DNA of 64,000 nt. It comes from Luteitalea sp. (GTDB lineage: Bacteria > Acidobacteriota > Vicinamibacteria > Vicinamibacterales > Vicinamibacteraceae). Positions 57,118 to 64,000 of this stretch are shown in pieces (position 1 is the stretch's first letter; every line of letters starts with the position of its first letter). The position numbers were made by a program, and so were the translations under genes. A model generated the notes under the pieces. The model saw only the letters and a program-made list of their open reading frames with translations, searched no databases and had not been told where the DNA came from. Where the stretch lies: contig WHTZ01000014.1 of NCBI GenBank assembly GCA_009377495.1, forward strand, positions 1 through 64,000. Reading direction: 5' to 3'.

Positions 57118-57906
57118 ATGACCGCGAAACGCGCGTTTGTTGGCTGCTCCGGCTGGGAATATGCCCATTGGCGCCGTGTCTTCTATCCACTCGATGTGCC
57201 GCGCCGCACGTGGCTCTCGCACTATGCGTCCCGATTCGACACGGTGGAGATCAACAGCAGCTTCTATCGCCTCCCCTCAATCTCCTCGCTACGAAGCTGG
57301 CGCGACGCCACGCCCGATACGTTCCTCTTTGCGCTGAAGGCGAGTCGATACCTGACGCACCTCAAGAAGCTGACGGATCCGAAGCAGCCGTTGCAGCGCC
57401 TGTTTGGACGCGTGCGCACGTTCGGTCCCAAGCTTGGCCCTGTGCTCTACCAGCTTCCACCTGGATGGTCGGTGAACATCGATCGATTGGCGGCCTTCCT
57501 CGAGGCGCTGCCGCAGGAACTGCCGGCGTCGAGCAGCCGCACCTCCCGCGCGCCTCGCGACCGCGGTCGCCTCCGCCATGTAATCGAGTTTCGTGACACG
57601 CGCTGGTATGTGGACGAGGTACTGGCGCTACTCGAGGCACACGGGGTGGCGCTCTGCGTGCACGACATGCCGGGCTCGGAGAGCGGGCGCCGGCTCGTGG
57701 GTCCGTTCATCTACGTGCGGTTCCATGGTGTCAACGCGCGCTATGGCGGCGGGTATGGATCTCGACGCTTAGCGGGCTGGGCAGACTGGCTTGCTGAAGT
57801 GCGGCAATCGGGCCGAGACGCGTACGTCTACTTCAACAACGACATCGGCGGTCATGCGCCACATGACGCGCTCACGCTCCGGAAGCTGCTGGCAGAAACA
57901 CGATAG
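57118..57906 (+). CDS. DUF72 (YecE-like) protein
   Basis: 262 residues. The family start FVGCSGWEYAHWRRVFYPLDVPRRTWLSHYASRFDTVEINSSFYRLPS is unmistakable; later come FALKASRYLTH, YQLPPGW, VIEFRDTRWY, YVRFHGVNARYGG and AYVYFNNDIGGHAPHDALTL. DUF72 proteins form TIM-barrel-like folds of unknown reaction. The residues after EINSSFYRLP are basic, consistent with nucleic acid or phosphate binding. Confidence 0.93.
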   Translation: MTAKRAFVGCSGWEYAHWRRVFYPLDVPRRTWLSHYASRFDTVEINSSFYRLPSISSLRSWRDATPDTFLFALKASRYLTHLKKLTDPKQPLQRLFGRVRTFGPKLGPVLYQLPPGWSVNIDRLAAFLEALPQELPASSSRTSRAPRDRGRLRHVIEFRDTRWYVDEVLALLEAHGVALCVHDMPGSESGRRLVGPFIYVRFHGVNARYGGGYGSRRLAGWADWLAEVRQSGRDAYVYFNNDIGGHAPHDALTLRKLLAETR

Positions 57907-57911
57907 GTGTC

Positions 57912-58023
57912 AGGGGCCAGGAGAGTACTGCTCGAAGAAGCTCCTATCAGCCCTGATCCCTTGAGCACTCGCCCCTGTTCCCTGAGACAGCCCTGAGACC
58001 TGACCCCTGGCCCCTGACCCCTA
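57912..58023 (-). repeat. ~90-base dispersed element, copy C (inverted)
   Basis: Read on the minus strand it contains CAGGTCTCAGGGCTGTC, CTCAGGGAACAGGGGC, GTGCTCAAGGGATC and CTTCTTCGAGCAGT, matching copies A and B in order. It lies in the gap between the DUF72 and dnaE2 genes, which converge here. Confidence 0.7.
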
Positions 58024-58025
58024 CG

Positions 58026-61000
58026 TTAGTGAAAGTCGTGCGAGGCGACGGCAGGTTGCGATCCGCTCAGGGCAACCACGCGTTCGGCGCGAATCGACGT
58101 GACGCCCTCTTGTTGTTGGAGAATGCCTGCAATCAACAGAAATGGCTCGGTCAGTAGAACCGACCGATAGCTATCGAACACGCCTGGCCGGACGATGATG
58201 TTGGCGAGGCCGGTCTCATCCTCGAGCGTGAGAAAGACGAACCCTTTAGCTGTGCCGGGACGCTGGCGTGTAATGACGGCTCCAGCGACCCTCACACGAC
58301 GACCGTTCCGTTGCTGCGACAAGTCCACAGCACGCAACACGCCACGTGCGGCGAGCTCTGTACGTCGAAACATCATGGGATGCGGTCCAATCGTCAGCCC
58401 GGTACCCTCGTAATCGGCGGTCGTCCGCTCGTGCACCGTCATTGGCAGAAGCGGACTGCGCATGGGACGTGACAAGGCGAGTGATTGGGTGACAGTGGTT
58501 GCATCATCGAGTGATTCGAGCATCGGCTGATCCGTCGATTCGCCGGTCAGCGCGTCGAACAGATCACCGGCTGGGCGAATCGCGCGCGCTGCCTCCCACA
58601 GTGCACCGCGACGATCGACGCCGAAGCTGTTGAGCCCACCGATGCTCGCGAGCGTGACGAGCTCGTCGTGGTGGATTCCCGTCGCGGCAACGAGCTCCTC
58701 GAGAGACTTGAATACAACCTCGTCCTTTTGCATTCTGCATTCTGCATTGTGCATTTCTATCTTCCGCCCCACTTCCTCTCGCAATCCCTGCACATAGCGC
58801 AGCCCGAGCCGGATCGCACCATCCTCTTCGACCGCGCAATCCCAGTGTGACACCTGTACGTCGATTGGCTTGAAGCGCACGCCGTGTCGCTGCGCATCCT
58901 TGACGAGCGTTGCCGGATGGTAGAACCCGAGCGGCTGGTTGTTCAACATCGCCGTGAAGAACGCCGCGGGATAGTAGACCTTGAGGTACGCGCTGGCGTA
59001 CACGAGCAGCGCAAAGCTCGCCGCGTGCGACTCAGGAAAGCCGTACAGCGCGAACGACATGATCGCGTGCAGGATCTGCTCGGCGTCTTCACCGGCAATC
59101 CCGCGCTGCACCATGCCCTCGCGGAGCCGCACCTCGAGCTTCCGCATGCGCGCTTCCGACCGTTTGAAGCCCATCGCGCGCCGCAGCTCTTCGGCCTCGC
59201 CACCCGAGAAGCCAGCCGCCACCATGGCAATGCGCAGCAATTGCTCTTGGAAGAGCGGCACACCAAGCGTGCGCGCGAGAATCGGCTCGAGCGACGCGTG
59301 CGGAAACGTCACCGGTTCCAGACCACTGCGTCGTCGCAGGTACGGGTGCACCATGCGTCCGACGATGGGTCCAGGACGGATGATGGCGACCTCGACCACG
59401 AGATCATAGAAGCATCGGGGCTTGAGCCGCGGCAAGGTTGCCATCTGCGCGCGCGACTCCACCTGGAAGAGACCGATCGTGTCGGCGTGCTGGAGTGCTT
59501 CGTAGACGAGCGGATCGTCCGGCGGCACGTTCGCGAGATCGAGCACCCCGGCACCCTGCACCTCTGCACCCTGATTGACGATCGCGATCGCTTCCTGCAG
59601 CACAGCCATCATACCGAGACCGAGCAAGTCGATTTTGATGAGCCCCATCTCGGCGCAATCGTCTTTATCCCACTGTACGACGACCCGGCCTGGCATTGCC
59701 GCGTTCTCGAGCGGCACGATCTCGTCGAGTCGTCCCTGACAGATCACCAGGCCACCCGAGTGCTGACCGAGGTGGCGTGGCAGATCCTGGATCCGCGCCC
59801 ACAGATGCGCGAAGTGTCGAACCGTGCTCGCGTCGAACGCACACCCGAGCTCGCGTAAGTGTCGCTCGAGCGTGTCACGCGGATCTCGCCACTCGAAGTG
59901 GGCCATCAGCTTCGCGAGCCGGTCTACGAGCAGGCTGTCCATGCCAAGGGCCTTGCCGACCTCGCGCGCCGCGCTGCGATCACGATACGTGATCACGTTG
60001 GCCGTCATCGCGGCACCGTGCGTCCCGTAGCGCTCGTAAACGTACTGGATGGCACGCTCGCGCCGATCACCGCTCGGGAGGTCGAGATCGATATCCGGCC
60101 ACTCGCCTCGTTCTTCCGACAAGAATCGCTCGAAGAGGAGATCCATGCCGACCGGATCGACCGCTGTGATCCCGAGGCTGTAGCACACGGCGCTGTTGGC
60201 CGCCGAGCCGCGCCCTTGCACGAGGATGTCGTGCTGCCGGCAGAAATTGACGATATCCCACACGATGAGGAAATAGCCGGCGAGATCGAGCTTTTCGATG
60301 ATGGCGAGCTCGTGCGCGAGTTGATGACGCGCGCGCTCGTGGAACGGACGGTACCGTGTGCGCGCACCCGCCTCGGTCATCTTGCGCAGGAACGAGGCTT
60401 CTGTTTCACCAGGCGGCACCGGATACGAGGGAAATCGATAGCCCAGATCGGCCATCGTGTACTGCAGGCGATCCGCCAGCGCGCACGATGCAGCGAGTGC
60501 GTCCGGCAGGTCTGCAAACAGGTGCGCCATTTGAGTCGGCGTCTTCAAGTAACGTTCGGCGTTCACCGCCAATCGCGTCCCCGCTTCCGCGAGCGTCGTC
60601 TTGTGGCGCACGCATGTGAGGACGTCATAGAGCGGACGCTCGTCGGGCGTGGCGAAGCGCACGCCGTTGGTGGCCACAACTGGCACACGAAAGGCGGATG
60701 CCAGTGCACGCAAGACCTGGTTGTCGACCTCCTCGTCACGCCGCAGGTGGCGCTGCAGCTCGACATACACATTGCGTCGGCCGAACACGCCGATCAGTCG
60801 ATCGAGCAAGCCGCCGACGCCGTAGCGCTCGGCCCCACACACGGCACGGCCCGCGAGCGCGACGAGACCTGCAGTGTGTCCGTCGAGATCATTCAACATG
60901 AGCGCGCCCTCTCCCTTCGGCGCGCGCAGGTTCATACGCGTGATGAGCCGGCAGAGATTGCGATACCCCTCACGCGACTCGACGAGGACAGGGAGGCGGC

Positions 61001-61253
61001 ACAGGAAAGGTGCTGGGTGCCGGGTGCTGGGTGCACCCCCCGTGATCGTGAGCTCCGCGCCGATGAGGGCGCGGATGCCCACCGCCTTTGCCGCGCCGTG
61101 GAACCGTGGCGCACCGTGGACGCCGTCGCGATCGAGCAGCGCGAGCGCGGGATACCCCAATTCCGCGGCGCGTTCGACGAGCCGCTCGGGTGTCGACGCC
61201 GCTTCGAGGAAGGAAAAGGCCGAGGCTGTATGAAGCTCGATATACCCGGACAT
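58026..61253 (-). CDS. dnaE2: Error-prone DNA polymerase III alpha subunit DnaE2
   Basis: 1075 residues from the ATG at 61253; a further ATG at 61292 is possible but the family starts with MSGYIELH. The PHP domain has HTAS in place of an HxH metal pair, normal for DnaE2. Catalytic acids are in PDIDLDLP (about 386-393: D387, D389, D391). Other landmarks are RGSAANSAVCY, VQWDKDDCAEMGLIKIDLLGLG and QEQLLRIAM. It carries two low-complexity insertions (about residues 73-82 and 833-841). Works in SOS translesion mutagenesis with ImuB, whose gene lies upstream beyond an inserted cassette. Confidence 0.93.
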   Translation of the reverse strand: MSGYIELHTASAFSFLEAASTPERLVERAAELGYPALALLDRDGVHGAPRFHGAAKAVGIRALIGAELTITGGAPSTRHPAPFLCRLPVLVESREGYRNLCRLITRMNLRAPKGEGALMLNDLDGHTAGLVALAGRAVCGAERYGVGGLLDRLIGVFGRRNVYVELQRHLRRDEEVDNQVLRALASAFRVPVVATNGVRFATPDERPLYDVLTCVRHKTTLAEAGTRLAVNAERYLKTPTQMAHLFADLPDALAASCALADRLQYTMADLGYRFPSYPVPPGETEASFLRKMTEAGARTRYRPFHERARHQLAHELAIIEKLDLAGYFLIVWDIVNFCRQHDILVQGRGSAANSAVCYSLGITAVDPVGMDLLFERFLSEERGEWPDIDLDLPSGDRRERAIQYVYERYGTHGAAMTANVITYRDRSAAREVGKALGMDSLLVDRLAKLMAHFEWRDPRDTLERHLRELGCAFDASTVRHFAHLWARIQDLPRHLGQHSGGLVICQGRLDEIVPLENAAMPGRVVVQWDKDDCAEMGLIKIDLLGLGMMAVLQEAIAIVNQGAEVQGAGVLDLANVPPDDPLVYEALQHADTIGLFQVESRAQMATLPRLKPRCFYDLVVEVAIIRPGPIVGRMVHPYLRRRSGLEPVTFPHASLEPILARTLGVPLFQEQLLRIAMVAAGFSGGEAEELRRAMGFKRSEARMRKLEVRLREGMVQRGIAGEDAEQILHAIMSFALYGFPESHAASFALLVYASAYLKVYYPAAFFTAMLNNQPLGFYHPATLVKDAQRHGVRFKPIDVQVSHWDCAVEEDGAIRLGLRYVQGLREEVGRKIEMHNAECRMQKDEVVFKSLEELVAATGIHHDELVTLASIGGLNSFGVDRRGALWEAARAIRPAGDLFDALTGESTDQPMLESLDDATTVTQSLALSRPMRSPLLPMTVHERTTADYEGTGLTIGPHPMMFRRTELAARGVLRAVDLSQQRNGRRVRVAGAVITRQRPGTAKGFVFLTLEDETGLANIIVRPGVFDSYRSVLLTEPFLLIAGILQQQEGVTSIRAERVVALSGSQPAVASHDFH
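58731..58755. repeat. GAATGC tandem repeat inside dnaE2
   Basis: Read on the minus strand: about three units of ATGCA(G/C)A within the coding sequence, encoding MHNAECRMQK at residues ~833-841. The repeat type is one usually found between genes, so this is probably an in-frame insertion. Confidence 0.7.
61009..61035. repeat. GGTGCTGGGTGCC tandem repeat inside dnaE2
   Basis: GGTGCTGGGTGCCGGGTGC-type units run through the region encoding GAPSTRHPAPFL (residues ~72-83), between ELTITG and RLPVLVESREGY, where related polymerases usually have only a short turn. Probably a second in-frame insertion. Confidence 0.7.
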
Positions 61254-61302
61254 GACGCTGCGCCAGTAAGGGTTTGGCGTTGACTGTGGCAAGCACGGGA
61301 CA

Positions 61303-61316
61303 AGCGAATATTCGCT
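61303..61316. promoter_or_regulatory. Candidate LexA (SOS) operator of dnaE2
   Basis: AGCGAATATTCGCT is a perfect 14-base palindrome 50 bases upstream of the dnaE2 start. Its CGAA-TTCG half-sites resemble Gram-positive/actinobacterial LexA boxes. dnaE2 is usually LexA-controlled, so this is the obvious candidate. Confidence 0.55.
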
Positions 61317-61419
61317 TTTTCTTCGCTCATCTTATGACAGTGAGTACGCCAGCGTCAACGCCGGGGCACCTGTTGCCTTGGGCCGCATCGCGTGAGGAAC
61401 GCCTTGCACCCACAGGTGA

Positions 61420-61448
61420 TTGACAAAGACCATCTATACTCATAGATT
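61420..61448 (+). promoter_or_regulatory. Promoter of the PadR/ADOP cassette with operator
   Basis: TTGACA (61420-61425), a 17-base spacer and TAGATT (61443-61448). The inverted repeat ATCTAT/ATAGAT (61432-61447) overlaps the -10, the expected place for PadR autorepression. The predicted leader is only about 12 bases and shows no Shine-Dalgarno. Confidence 0.65.
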
Positions 61449-61466
61449 ATCTATGCATAACGCCCT

Positions 61467-61820
61467 ATGACTAAACACCGCGACACGCGCCGGGGTGAGC
61501 TGCTACCCGGCACGCTCGAAATGCTCATCCTCAAGACACTCTCTATCGAGCCAATGCACGGCTACGCGATCGCGCAGCACATTCACAAAGTGTCGAAGGA
61601 TGTGCTCACCGTCGAGGAGGGCTCACTCTACCCCGCGCTGCAGCGCTTGTTGCTCAAGCGGTGGACCAGGGGAAAGTGGATAACGACCCCTTCGAATCGG
61701 CGCGTGCGTGTGTACGCGCTAACGAAAGCGGGACGCCAGCAGCTCGGCATCGAGGAAGCCAGGCTTTCCGAGATCTTCGCTGCCATCCGGCGAGTGATGG
61801 AGGTTCCACACCGTACGTAG
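61467..61820 (+). CDS. PadR-family transcriptional regulator (ADOP-linked)
   Basis: 117 residues. Full PadR motif set: ELLPGTLEMLILKTLSIEPMHGYAIAQHIH, EEGSLYPALQRLLLKRW and a wing near RVYALTKAGRQQLGIEE. Here the EGSLYPAL motif is normal, unlike the copy at 18116. It directly precedes an ADOP permease pseudogene by 47 bases. Autoregulated through the palindrome over its -10 (inference). Confidence 0.9.
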   Translation: MTKHRDTRRGELLPGTLEMLILKTLSIEPMHGYAIAQHIHKVSKDVLTVEEGSLYPALQRLLLKRWTRGKWITTPSNRRVRVYALTKAGRQQLGIEEARLSEIFAAIRRVMEVPHRT

Positions 61821-61867
61821 CGCGTGGACTTGAGTCCGCGCGTTGTGAGTAAAGGAACGAAAATATC

Positions 61868-63099
61868 GTGCGGACATTCCTTTCTCGGGCTTGGTTCTAC
61901 CTACGTCGCCGGCACTTTGAGCGCGAGCTCGGCGAGGAGCTGAGCTTTCACCTCGAAGAGAAGTCGCGCGAGCTCGAAGCAAGCGGGCTTCACGCTGACG
62001 AAGCGCGTACCATGGCACGGCGAGCGCTCGGCAGTCCGCTGCGTGCCCGCGAGCGGTCCCGTGATGTTTGGGCGTGGCGATTCCTGGACGAGCTCACACA
62101 GGACCTTCGCTTCACAGTCCGGTCGCTTCGTCGTGCGCCGGTCGTCACGTTCTCGGTTGTTGGCACGCTCGCACTCGGCATTGGTGCCACGACCGCGATC
62201 TTTGGTGGTGTCAACGCCGTCCTACTGCGACCGTTACCGTTCCCCGACGCCGACCGGCTGGTCTTCGTTTGGGAAACCCTAGGGGAAGATCGGAGCGACG
62301 TCACCGCGCCGGACTTCCTCGACTGGCAACGCGATCAGCGCGTATTCGAACGGCTGGCGGCGTTCACCTCGACCACCGTCGCGCTGACGGAGGGCGGTGA
62401 AACAGAGCGCCTGCCCGCGCGCCGCGTTTCGGCGGATTATTTCCGTGTGCTCGGCGTCCGGCCGGCGTTGGGACGCGATTTCACCGCGGCCGACGAGCCC
62501 TTCGGTGCACCGAAGACGCTGCTGCTGAGCGACGCGCTCTGGCGGGACCGCTTCGGTGCAGATCCATCTGTCCTCAATCGCGAGCTGATCCTGAACGGCG
62601 AACGCCACACCGTCATCGGCGTGCTGCCGCCAGGCGTCCTACTCCACGAAGAAGCGCAACAGCTCTATGTGCCGCTGGCGCTCACCCCGAAGGAAAGGCA
62701 ATCGACAGGCAGTCACCTCCTGAGGACGATCGCGCGCCTCGAGCGCGACGTCTCACTCGAGCAGGCAGAAGCGGCCATGGTGGCCATCATGGCACGCCTC
62801 GCTCTCGTGCGCCCACACTCGAACCGTGACAGTTCCGCCCAATTGAGTGATATGCACGAGACGCTCGTCGGTGATCTCCGTCTGCCACTGCTCGTGCTCA
62901 TGGCCGCCGTCGCCTTCGTGCTGCTCATCGCGTGCGCGAACGTCGCAAACCTGCAGCTCGTGCGCGCCACGAGCCGCCAGCGCGAAGTCGCCATTCGCGC
63001 CGCCTTGGGCGCGGGCTCATCGTGGCGCTCGTCGCCACGTACGTCCCGGCACGACGAGCGCTGCGCGTCGATCCCGTGAGAGCACTCCGCACGGAGTAG
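61868..63099 (+). pseudogene. ADOP (MacB/FtsX-type) permease with large internal deletion
   Basis: From a GTG at 61868, ~390 residues are intact: ADOP N-terminus (RHFERELGEELSFHLEEKSRELEASG), first helix (VTFSVVGTLALGIGATTAIF), MacB-like periplasmic domain and the second helix region (LLVLMAAVAFVLLIACANVANLQLVRATSRQREVAIRAALGAG). The sequence then jumps out of frame to the family's C-terminal end, readable in the next frame as ALVATYVPARRALRVDPVRALRTE to the TAG at 63097-63099. About 400 residues in the middle are missing. It lies between dnaE2 and imuB on the opposite strand. Confidence 0.82.
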
Positions 63100-63110
63100 C
63101 GAAAAGGACC

Positions 63111-63175
63111 GGAAAAGGGGACAGGCCCCTTTTTCGGAACTAACGCACACGAAAAAGGGGCCTGTCCCCTTTTCC
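63111..63175. terminator. Perfect 25-base inverted repeat between convergent genes
   Basis: Left arm 63111-63135 (GGAAAAGGGGACAGG and onward) is exactly complementary to the right arm 63151-63175, with a 15-base loop. It forms a very stable hairpin ending in T-rich or A-rich arms on both strands, suiting bidirectional termination between the permease remnant and imuB. The GGGGACAG core resembles the repeats at 20080-20135. Confidence 0.65.
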
Positions 63176-63184
63176 AGTTCTTTT

Positions 63185-64000
63185 CTAGTCCAACTCCCCT
63201 TCGAGAAACCAGCCGCCGGTCGATCGATCCTGGAAGATGCGATAGACATCATCGGCCAGCGCGACATCCCATTCGTCACGATCCCAGGTGCGTGTGGACT
63301 CCGTTCCGCGCAAAGCATCGTTCCACCATGCGCCCGACGTGCGCCAAGGACCGGCCGCCTTGCGAACGAGCCCACCACCAGGCGTACCGGTCCCGAGCCA
63401 CACGGAGACTGGCCGCCCTTCGACGATCCGCACACGGATAGGCCACGGACGACGCAAGCGTCGCAAGGGAGGGGCAAGGGCGATCGTCGAGGACCCGTTG
63501 GCCTGCATGACGGGTAACGCTGACCGGTCAGGGGCAAATCCCGTCATGATAAACGCGTCGGGCCGATAGACATCGCGTAAACGCGGTGACCCAACACGTC
63601 CTTCGCCCGCAAGTGCTCTCAGCCGCGCCACGAGCGTCGTCAGCCGCTCGGACGCTGGGAGCGGGTGTGGATCGAGCAGCGTGTATTGCACGATACGACC
63701 AGGCACGACATCGGCGGCAACCGTGACGCCATCGATGCCAGCGTCCGGCGGGCGGGCTTCGAGATCGAGGAGCAACAGCGTGCGCAGCGTTTTCGGATCG
63801 CGCAACGGCGCCGGCAGCTCGATTGCTCGCTCGTGCCATGTGCGGGTGACCAGCTTCAGCCGTAGGCGCAACACCGCAACGCCGCGGTCGCGCCGCTCCA
63901 AGCGTTGGCAGAACGGCTCGAGCACGCGTGCCAGCACGAACGAGAGTGGCTCGATCTCTTCGATAGGCCATTCGAGCTCGCACGTCTCCTCGAAGATCTC
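63185..64000 (-). CDS. imuB: ImuB (inactive Y-family polymerase), C-terminal part
   Basis: 271 residues are visible and the gene continues past the right edge. The visible part starts with the linker ELEWPIEEIEPLSFVL and runs through LRLRLKLVTRT, DPKTLRTLLLLDLEARPPDAGIDGVTV, PLRRLRRPWPIRV and the terminal WDVALADDVYRIFQDRSTGGWFLEGELD, characteristic of ImuB. ImuB has a degenerate Y-family core and links DnaE2 to the sliding clamp through its C-terminal region. In most genomes imuB directly precedes dnaE2; here a PadR/ADOP cassette lies between them. Confidence 0.85.
   Translation of the reverse strand, partial: EIFEETCELEWPIEEIEPLSFVLARVLEPFCQRLERRDRGVAVLRLRLKLVTRTWHERAIELPAPLRDPKTLRTLLLLDLEARPPDAGIDGVTVAADVVPGRIVQYTLLDPHPLPASERLTTLVARLRALAGEGRVGSPRLRDVYRPDAFIMTGFAPDRSALPVMQANGSSTIALAPPLRRLRRPWPIRVRIVEGRPVSVWLGTGTPGGGLVRKAAGPWRTSGAWWNDALRGTESTRTWDRDEWDVALADDVYRIFQDRSTGGWFLEGELD

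Noticed and set aside
59859-61283. 474-codon plus-strand frame over dnaE2
   Set aside because: Antisense shadow of a well-supported polymerase gene; typical of high-GC third-position bias.
1-64000. CRISPR array
   Set aside because: All repeats seen are short tandem units or scattered palindromes; none has regular spacers.
1-64000. tRNA or rRNA genes
   Set aside because: No cloverleaf-like pattern with a T-arm GGTTCRA was noticed in the gaps; a dedicated search could still find one.

Overview
The window is high-GC bacterial chromosome, most probably from an Acidobacteriota member, perhaps class Vicinamibacteria. This is inferred from gene content: two Oar-type TonB-dependent receptors with an N-terminal carboxypeptidase-like domain, PadR regulators paired with MacB/FtsX-type 'ADOP' permeases, many Tat-exported Gfo/Idh/MocA proteins, and ThuA, DUF1080 and cytochrome-c-linked beta-propeller dehydrogenases. 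No rRNA, tRNA, CRISPR array or intact insertion sequence was seen.

Regions: (a) 1-1671: a GntP-type permease running off the left edge, a divergent SDR dehydrogenase and a NIPSNAP protein. (b) 1829-10899: seven co-directional genes, mostly with overlapping or nearly abutting ends, for exported sugar oxidation and keto-sugar processing (cytochrome-c/PQQ-type sugar dehydrogenase, MBL hydrolase, ThuA, cytochrome-c lipoprotein dehydrogenase with HEAT repeats, DUF1080, ThuA, Gfo/Idh/MocA). It is followed by an arabonate-type sugar-acid dehydratase. (c) 12788-19047: DUF3500-HupE pair, then a decayed stretch with a glycosyltransferase remnant, a frameshifted gene, a CPBP protease, a PadR gene with a gutted ADOP permease, and an orphan antitoxin. 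(d) 19113-24243: DMT transporter, DeoR regulator and a divergent operon of AgaS-like isomerase plus two PfkB kinases. (e) 24376-40292: a glycan-use region with two Oar-type receptors, a DUF5060 glycosidase of atypical base composition, two GH109-like proteins, a class II aldolase, an amidohydrolase lipoprotein, a 5'-truncated GH16 gene and a CBM9-like protein. (f) 40307-49456: a three-domain PBP/SpoIID/metallopeptidase protein, esterase, SET methyltransferase, two radical SAM proteins, a VapC-type toxin-antitoxin pair, CoA transferase and YajQ. (g) 49493-57906: another Gfo/Idh/MocA protein, an RsbU/W/V partner-switching operon, a DUS3-like dihydrouridine synthase, PadR, DoxX and hydrolases. 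(h) 58026-64000: dnaE2 and the C-terminal part of imuB, separated by an inserted, oppositely oriented PadR/ADOP cassette.

A working model (inference) joins regions d and e. Receptors import a GalNAc-containing glycan, GH109-like proteins release the amino sugar, AgaS converts the 6-phosphate to tagatose-6-phosphate, a PfkB kinase makes the bisphosphate and the class II aldolase cleaves it. Region b would oxidise and cleave sugars by the 3-keto route.

The window is rich in dispersed repeats: GTAG-headed REP-like hairpins, a ~90-bp three-copy element, and short tandem repeats that have entered coding sequence (dnaE2 twice, a radical SAM gene once). Two ADOP permease genes have independently lost their middle while keeping both ends.
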